From: TTA-H9 sp002071415
Lineage (GTDB): Bacteria; Bacteroidota; Bacteroidia; Bacteroidales; TTA-H9
Direction: 5' to 3'
Length of the DNA stretch: 64,000 bases
Assembly: GCA_035411425.1 (NCBI GenBank)
Contig: DAONSX010000001.1
Location: 1 to 64,000 of the forward strand
Each line of letters starts with the position of its first letter. The stretch's first letter is position 1. Under the pieces are notes generated by a model. It saw only the letters and a program-made list of their open reading frames with translations. It was not told the DNA's origin and searched no databases. A program made the translations under genes and the position numbers. This document shows, one piece after another, positions 60,824-64,000 of the stretch.

Positions 60824-63196
60824 TTGCAAGTTGTGTACGATAAATATTTCATCGGATATATATTACTGATTGTGATTTTATCGGGCTGTAATCCAACCAA
60901 AAAACTACCCGAGAGGAAGTTTCTACTTACCGAAAACAAAATTGAGATAGAGCCTGAAAAGCAGATGAAGGCATCTGAAATACAGAAATATATTCTTCAA
61001 ACTCCCAATAAGAAGTTTCTGGGAATGTTTCATATCAATCTATGGCTTTATAATGAAACGGCAAATTGGAAGGCATCGAAGTTTCGTGACTGGTTAAGGA
61101 GGTTAGGAGGGAAACCACCGGCTATTTACGACCCTAATCTTACCTTGTCGAGCGAAAGAAACATCAAAAATTATCTTTACAACAAGGGATATTTCAATGC
61201 AACTATAAAAAGCCAAGAAATTCTGCAAGACAAAAAAGCTGAAGTAGTTTATCATATAAAACTAAATAAATCATTCAAAATACGGAATTTTCTCTTAGAG
61301 GCAGAAGATACACTTGTAAGCCGTTATGCGAATCGAATCATGGCTAACACCCCCATTCGTCCAGGAGAAATCTACGATTATTATGTATTGGAAGGGGAAA
61401 GGGAACGACTAACTGTTGAAATGCGAAATGCAGGATTTTATTTTTTCACCAACGATTACATTTTCTACGAAATTGATACTACCATAGGGCAAAAAAATCT
61501 GGATATAAGAATGTTGATTTTGAATCCATCAAATTTTACGGGTTTTGATCCTGGCCGAGCCAACGAATGGTTGGCTTTGCATCACTTGTACAAGATTCGA
61601 AATATTTATGTGTTTCCACAATACAGTAGCCACTCCGAAACAAATTCATTTTCTGACACCTTAGTCTATAATCGTACAGGAACGGATGATACAAGTCAGG
61701 CGAAAAATGATATACTATACCTTATATATAATGAACCTCTGAAAATTCAGCCAAAAATTATTTCTCAGGCTATTTATATACATTCTGGTGACTTGTACTG
61801 CTTAAGGAATGCTGATTTGAGTTTTCGGGCATTAGCCGAGTTCCCCATTTATCGTTCTATCAATATCGAATTCAGGCTGGCCGATACAGCTGGTATTTCC
61901 CTGACGCGACATGGCCATCTCGATTGTTATATCTACTTGTCGCGAGCTGAAGTACAGGGATTCACTATCGAAACAGAAGTTACCAATACGGGAGGTGATC
62001 TGGGATTGTCGGGTAATTTGGTTTATACCAATCGAAATGTTTTTCGAGGAGCCGAGATGCTAAGGCTAAAACTGAGAGGTGCAGCCGAAATGCAAAAATC
62101 GTTCGAGCAAACTTCACAGAATAAGCTTCTTCTGTTCAATACTTATGAATCAGGAGCCGAACTCAATCTGACTTTCCCGCGTTTTGTTTGGCCTTTGAAA
62201 GGATTACGTTTTCCCAGTTCCATGCGAACTAAGTCGAATCTTCTGGTTGGATACAATTATCAAAACCGACCCGATTATATTCGCCATATTACTAATGCTG
62301 CCTTTTCTTATCAATTGAAAGTATCCGATTTTAAGAGTCATCTTTTAACACCCTTAGAATTGAACGCTATAAAAATATATGCAACTCCTTCATTCCAGCA
62401 ACTCATCGATTCGATCGACGATCAAGGCATTCGGAGTCAATATAGTGATCATCTGATACCAGCCTTGAGATACAGCTATATTTTTACCAATCAGGAAATT
62501 GGTAAATTCCACAATTACAAATATTTCCGTTTCGACTTCGAATCATCGGGCAATACCCTTTACGCTGTGGATCGATTAACCAATGTATCACCGAATATTC
62601 ATAACGAATATACCTTCTTGGGAATTGCCTATGCACAATATTTGAAAGCCAGTTCCGATTTTCGGTATTTTTATATGTTTAACTTGAATAATACCTTGGT
62701 TATGCGAATTTTTGCCGGGGCTGCTATTCCCTATGGTAATAGTAATTATCTTCCCTTCGAAAAGGGCTTCTTTGCTGGCGGGGCAAATGGCATGAGGGGA
62801 TGGACGCTTCGAATGCTGGGACCTGGCCATTTTTCAAGCGAAGGTGGTCAAAGATATAACCGCATGGGCGATCTCCATTTCGAAACCAATCTCGAATATC
62901 GTTTCCCTATGTATAATTTCTTTAAAGGTGCATTCTTTCTGGATGCAGGAAATATTTGGCTGGTAAAATCCAATCCAATGTATCCGGGAGGCCTGTTAAA
63001 TGCCAGAACTTTTCTCAAGGAAATTGCCATGGATGCTGGTATAGGTATCCGTTTAGATTTTACTTATTTCGTTTTTCGTTTGGACGCTGCGTTGCCTCTT
63101 CTCGATCCTGCAAGGCCAGAGGGATCACGATGGCTACTGCCAAAATCTCGTTTATCGGATCTGGTATGGAATTTTGGGATAGGTTATCCTTTCTAA
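60824..63196 (+). CDS. tamL: TamL-type lipidated Omp85 outer-membrane protein
   Basis: 790 residues. Lipoprotein signal with lipobox VILSGC (Cys22) followed by NPTKKLPERKFLL, the characteristic TamL start. POTRA-like domains lie at ~25-330 (e.g. YLYNKGYFNATIKS), and a 16-strand Omp85 beta-barrel occupies the C-terminal ~400 residues, with the FFAGGANGMRGW lid-lock-type motif and a final strand LVWNFGIGYPF ending in phenylalanine. TamL is the Bacteroidota version of TamA, involved in outer-membrane biogenesis with TamB. The start is TTG at 60824, or GTG at 60833, as no ATG is available. tamB is not downstream; folC is. Confidence 0.9.
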   Translation: MQVVYDKYFIGYILLIVILSGCNPTKKLPERKFLLTENKIEIEPEKQMKASEIQKYILQTPNKKFLGMFHINLWLYNETANWKASKFRDWLRRLGGKPPAIYDPNLTLSSERNIKNYLYNKGYFNATIKSQEILQDKKAEVVYHIKLNKSFKIRNFLLEAEDTLVSRYANRIMANTPIRPGEIYDYYVLEGERERLTVEMRNAGFYFFTNDYIFYEIDTTIGQKNLDIRMLILNPSNFTGFDPGRANEWLALHHLYKIRNIYVFPQYSSHSETNSFSDTLVYNRTGTDDTSQAKNDILYLIYNEPLKIQPKIISQAIYIHSGDLYCLRNADLSFRALAEFPIYRSINIEFRLADTAGISLTRHGHLDCYIYLSRAEVQGFTIETEVTNTGGDLGLSGNLVYTNRNVFRGAEMLRLKLRGAAEMQKSFEQTSQNKLLLFNTYESGAELNLTFPRFVWPLKGLRFPSSMRTKSNLLVGYNYQNRPDYIRHITNAAFSYQLKVSDFKSHLLTPLELNAIKIYATPSFQQLIDSIDDQGIRSQYSDHLIPALRYSYIFTNQEIGKFHNYKYFRFDFESSGNTLYAVDRLTNVSPNIHNEYTFLGIAYAQYLKASSDFRYFYMFNLNNTLVMRIFAGAAIPYGNSNYLPFEKGFFAGGANGMRGWTLRMLGPGHFSSEGGQRYNRMGDLHFETNLEYRFPMYNFFKGAFFLDAGNIWLVKSNPMYPGGLLNARTFLKEIAMDAGIGIRLDFTYFVFRLDAALPLLDPARPEGSRWLLPKSRLSDLVWNFGIGYPF

Positions 63197-63230
63197 ATGC
63201 ACGTGTTCTGTTAAAACGATTATTGAATAC

Positions 63231-64000
63231 ATGACTTATACTGAAGCGGTAGATTATATTTTTCAACATTTGCCTATGTTTACAAAAATAGGAGGTGTTG
63301 CCTATAAAGCCGATTTGAGCCGCACTCTTTATTTGTGTGAAAAGCTCGGTAATCCTCATCTAAACTTTCGTTCCATTCATATTGCAGGTACAAATGGAAA
63401 AGGCAGCGTGGCCTCTTTTCTAAGTTCCATCTTCATGGAGTCGGGTTCGAAAACAGCTTTGTTTACCTCCCCTCATCTGCGCGATTTTAGAGAAAGAATT
63501 ACCATAAATGGAATACTCATCCCCGGAGATTATGTAGCTGAATTCATCGAAGAAAACAGACCAAATTTCGAAACCATTCAACCTTCATTTTTTGAAATGA
63601 GTTTTGCTCTTGCTGTCAAATGGTTTAGCGACCAAAAGGTAGATGTGGCCATCATAGAAACCGGAATGGGAGGCAGGCTCGACTCAACCAACGTAATCCT
63701 TCCTGAGATAAGCATCATAACCAATATTGGACTAGACCATCAGCAATTTTTAGGCTCGACACTTGCTGAGATAGCTGCCGAAAAGGCCGGAATCATCAAA
63801 CCAAACATTCCCGTGGTGATAGGCGAGCATAATCAGCAAACCGATCGTGTTTTCATCGAAAAAGCTATCCAAACTCATTCATTACTCTTTTGGGCTGAAG
63901 ATTTAAGTTCTGTCGAAGATTCCTTCTATGATGTTGAGAATAATTACTTGAACCTTTCGCTGATGATCCTTTCGGGAAAACTTATCCAGCTGCAAAGCCC
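63231..64000 (+). CDS. folC: Folylpolyglutamate synthase/dihydrofolate synthase (5' part)
   Basis: First 256 codons of a Mur-ligase-type enzyme, cut by the window's right edge. It adds glutamate to folates, and in bifunctional members to dihydropteroate. Signatures: HIAGTNGKGSVASFL (ATP loop), LFTSPHLRDFRERI, ETGMGGRLDSTNV and ITNIGLDHQQFLG. It begins 34 bases after tamL and may be co-transcribed. Confidence 0.93.
   Translation, partial: MTYTEAVDYIFQHLPMFTKIGGVAYKADLSRTLYLCEKLGNPHLNFRSIHIAGTNGKGSVASFLSSIFMESGSKTALFTSPHLRDFRERITINGILIPGDYVAEFIEENRPNFETIQPSFFEMSFALAVKWFSDQKVDVAIIETGMGGRLDSTNVILPEISIITNIGLDHQQFLGSTLAEIAAEKAGIIKPNIPVVIGEHNQQTDRVFIEKAIQTHSLLFWAEDLSSVEDSFYDVENNYLNLSLMILSGKLIQLQS

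Overview
The window comes from a member of the Bacteroidota (probably class Bacteroidia, uncultured-type; no finer placement is possible from what I can see). Evidence: many genes are preceded by the Bacteroidota -7 promoter element TAnnTTTG rather than by Shine-Dalgarno sequences; there is a type IX secretion C-terminal sorting domain, a lipidated TamA-like protein (TamL), a Bacteroidota-type DUF4294 protein, a HU/SPOR fusion, and tRNA genes without encoded CCA. Coding density is high, G+C is moderate to low, and I see no transposons or phage genes.

Layout. (1) 1-6.3 kb is the most unusual part: a minimal type II-C CRISPR-Cas locus read leftward, cas9-cas1-cas2-leader-first repeat, with the array continuing beyond the left edge. 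A short tracrRNA is transcribed divergently from just upstream of cas9, and its anti-repeat pairs with the repeat at the window edge. The 1543-residue Cas9 keeps all nuclease residues but carries about 290 extra residues inside the RuvC domain, just before RuvC-III. Four tandem, repeated, probably all-beta units of 53-58 residues make up most of that insert. (2) 6.4-20 kb: pgeF, a T9SS-secreted protein, a TetR regulator, tgt-lptG, a glycosyltransferase with an ECF sigma factor, hutU, kdsB, a HU/SPOR membrane protein, trmB and an M49-like lipoprotein peptidase. (3) 20.2-29.7 kb: a rightward run of NifU-like, thioredoxin-like lipoprotein, panC, panD, YbhN-type membrane protein, rfaE2, radA, spoT/relA, fur-like and purA. 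(4) 29.7-34.9 kb: the leftward rimP-nusA-infB operon with a hairpin plus U-run in its leader. (5) 35-42.3 kb: an orphan NtrC-like response regulator without a DNA-binding domain, pcm, a Gfo/Idh/MocA oxidoreductase, a lipoprotein, a polyprenyl-phosphate sugar transferase, DUF4294 and pfkA. (6) 42.3-46.3 kb: the tig-clpP-clpX protease operon and tRNA-Leu. (7) 46.4-64 kb: yidD, an RlmN-type methyltransferase, an S9-type hydrolase, tRNA-His, a leftward run lplA-eamA-mtaB-lgt-suhB-nfeD-macro domain, then a PLP enzyme, dgkA, a BadF-type kinase, a frameshifted alarmone-hydrolase-like HD gene, tRNA-Val, tamL and the start of folC.

Most of the window is housekeeping: translation and RNA processing (infB, nusA, rimP, tgt, trmB, mtaB, rlmN-like), protein quality control (tig, clpP, clpX), envelope biogenesis (lptG-like, kdsB, rfaE2, lgt, yidD, tamL, dgkA), cofactors (panC, panD, folC, lplA, NifU-like) and stress signalling (spoT, radA). 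The parts most worth a second look are the Cas9 insert with its matching tracrRNA, the frameshifted HD gene, and two leader or promoter hairpins (rimP operon; NifU-like gene).
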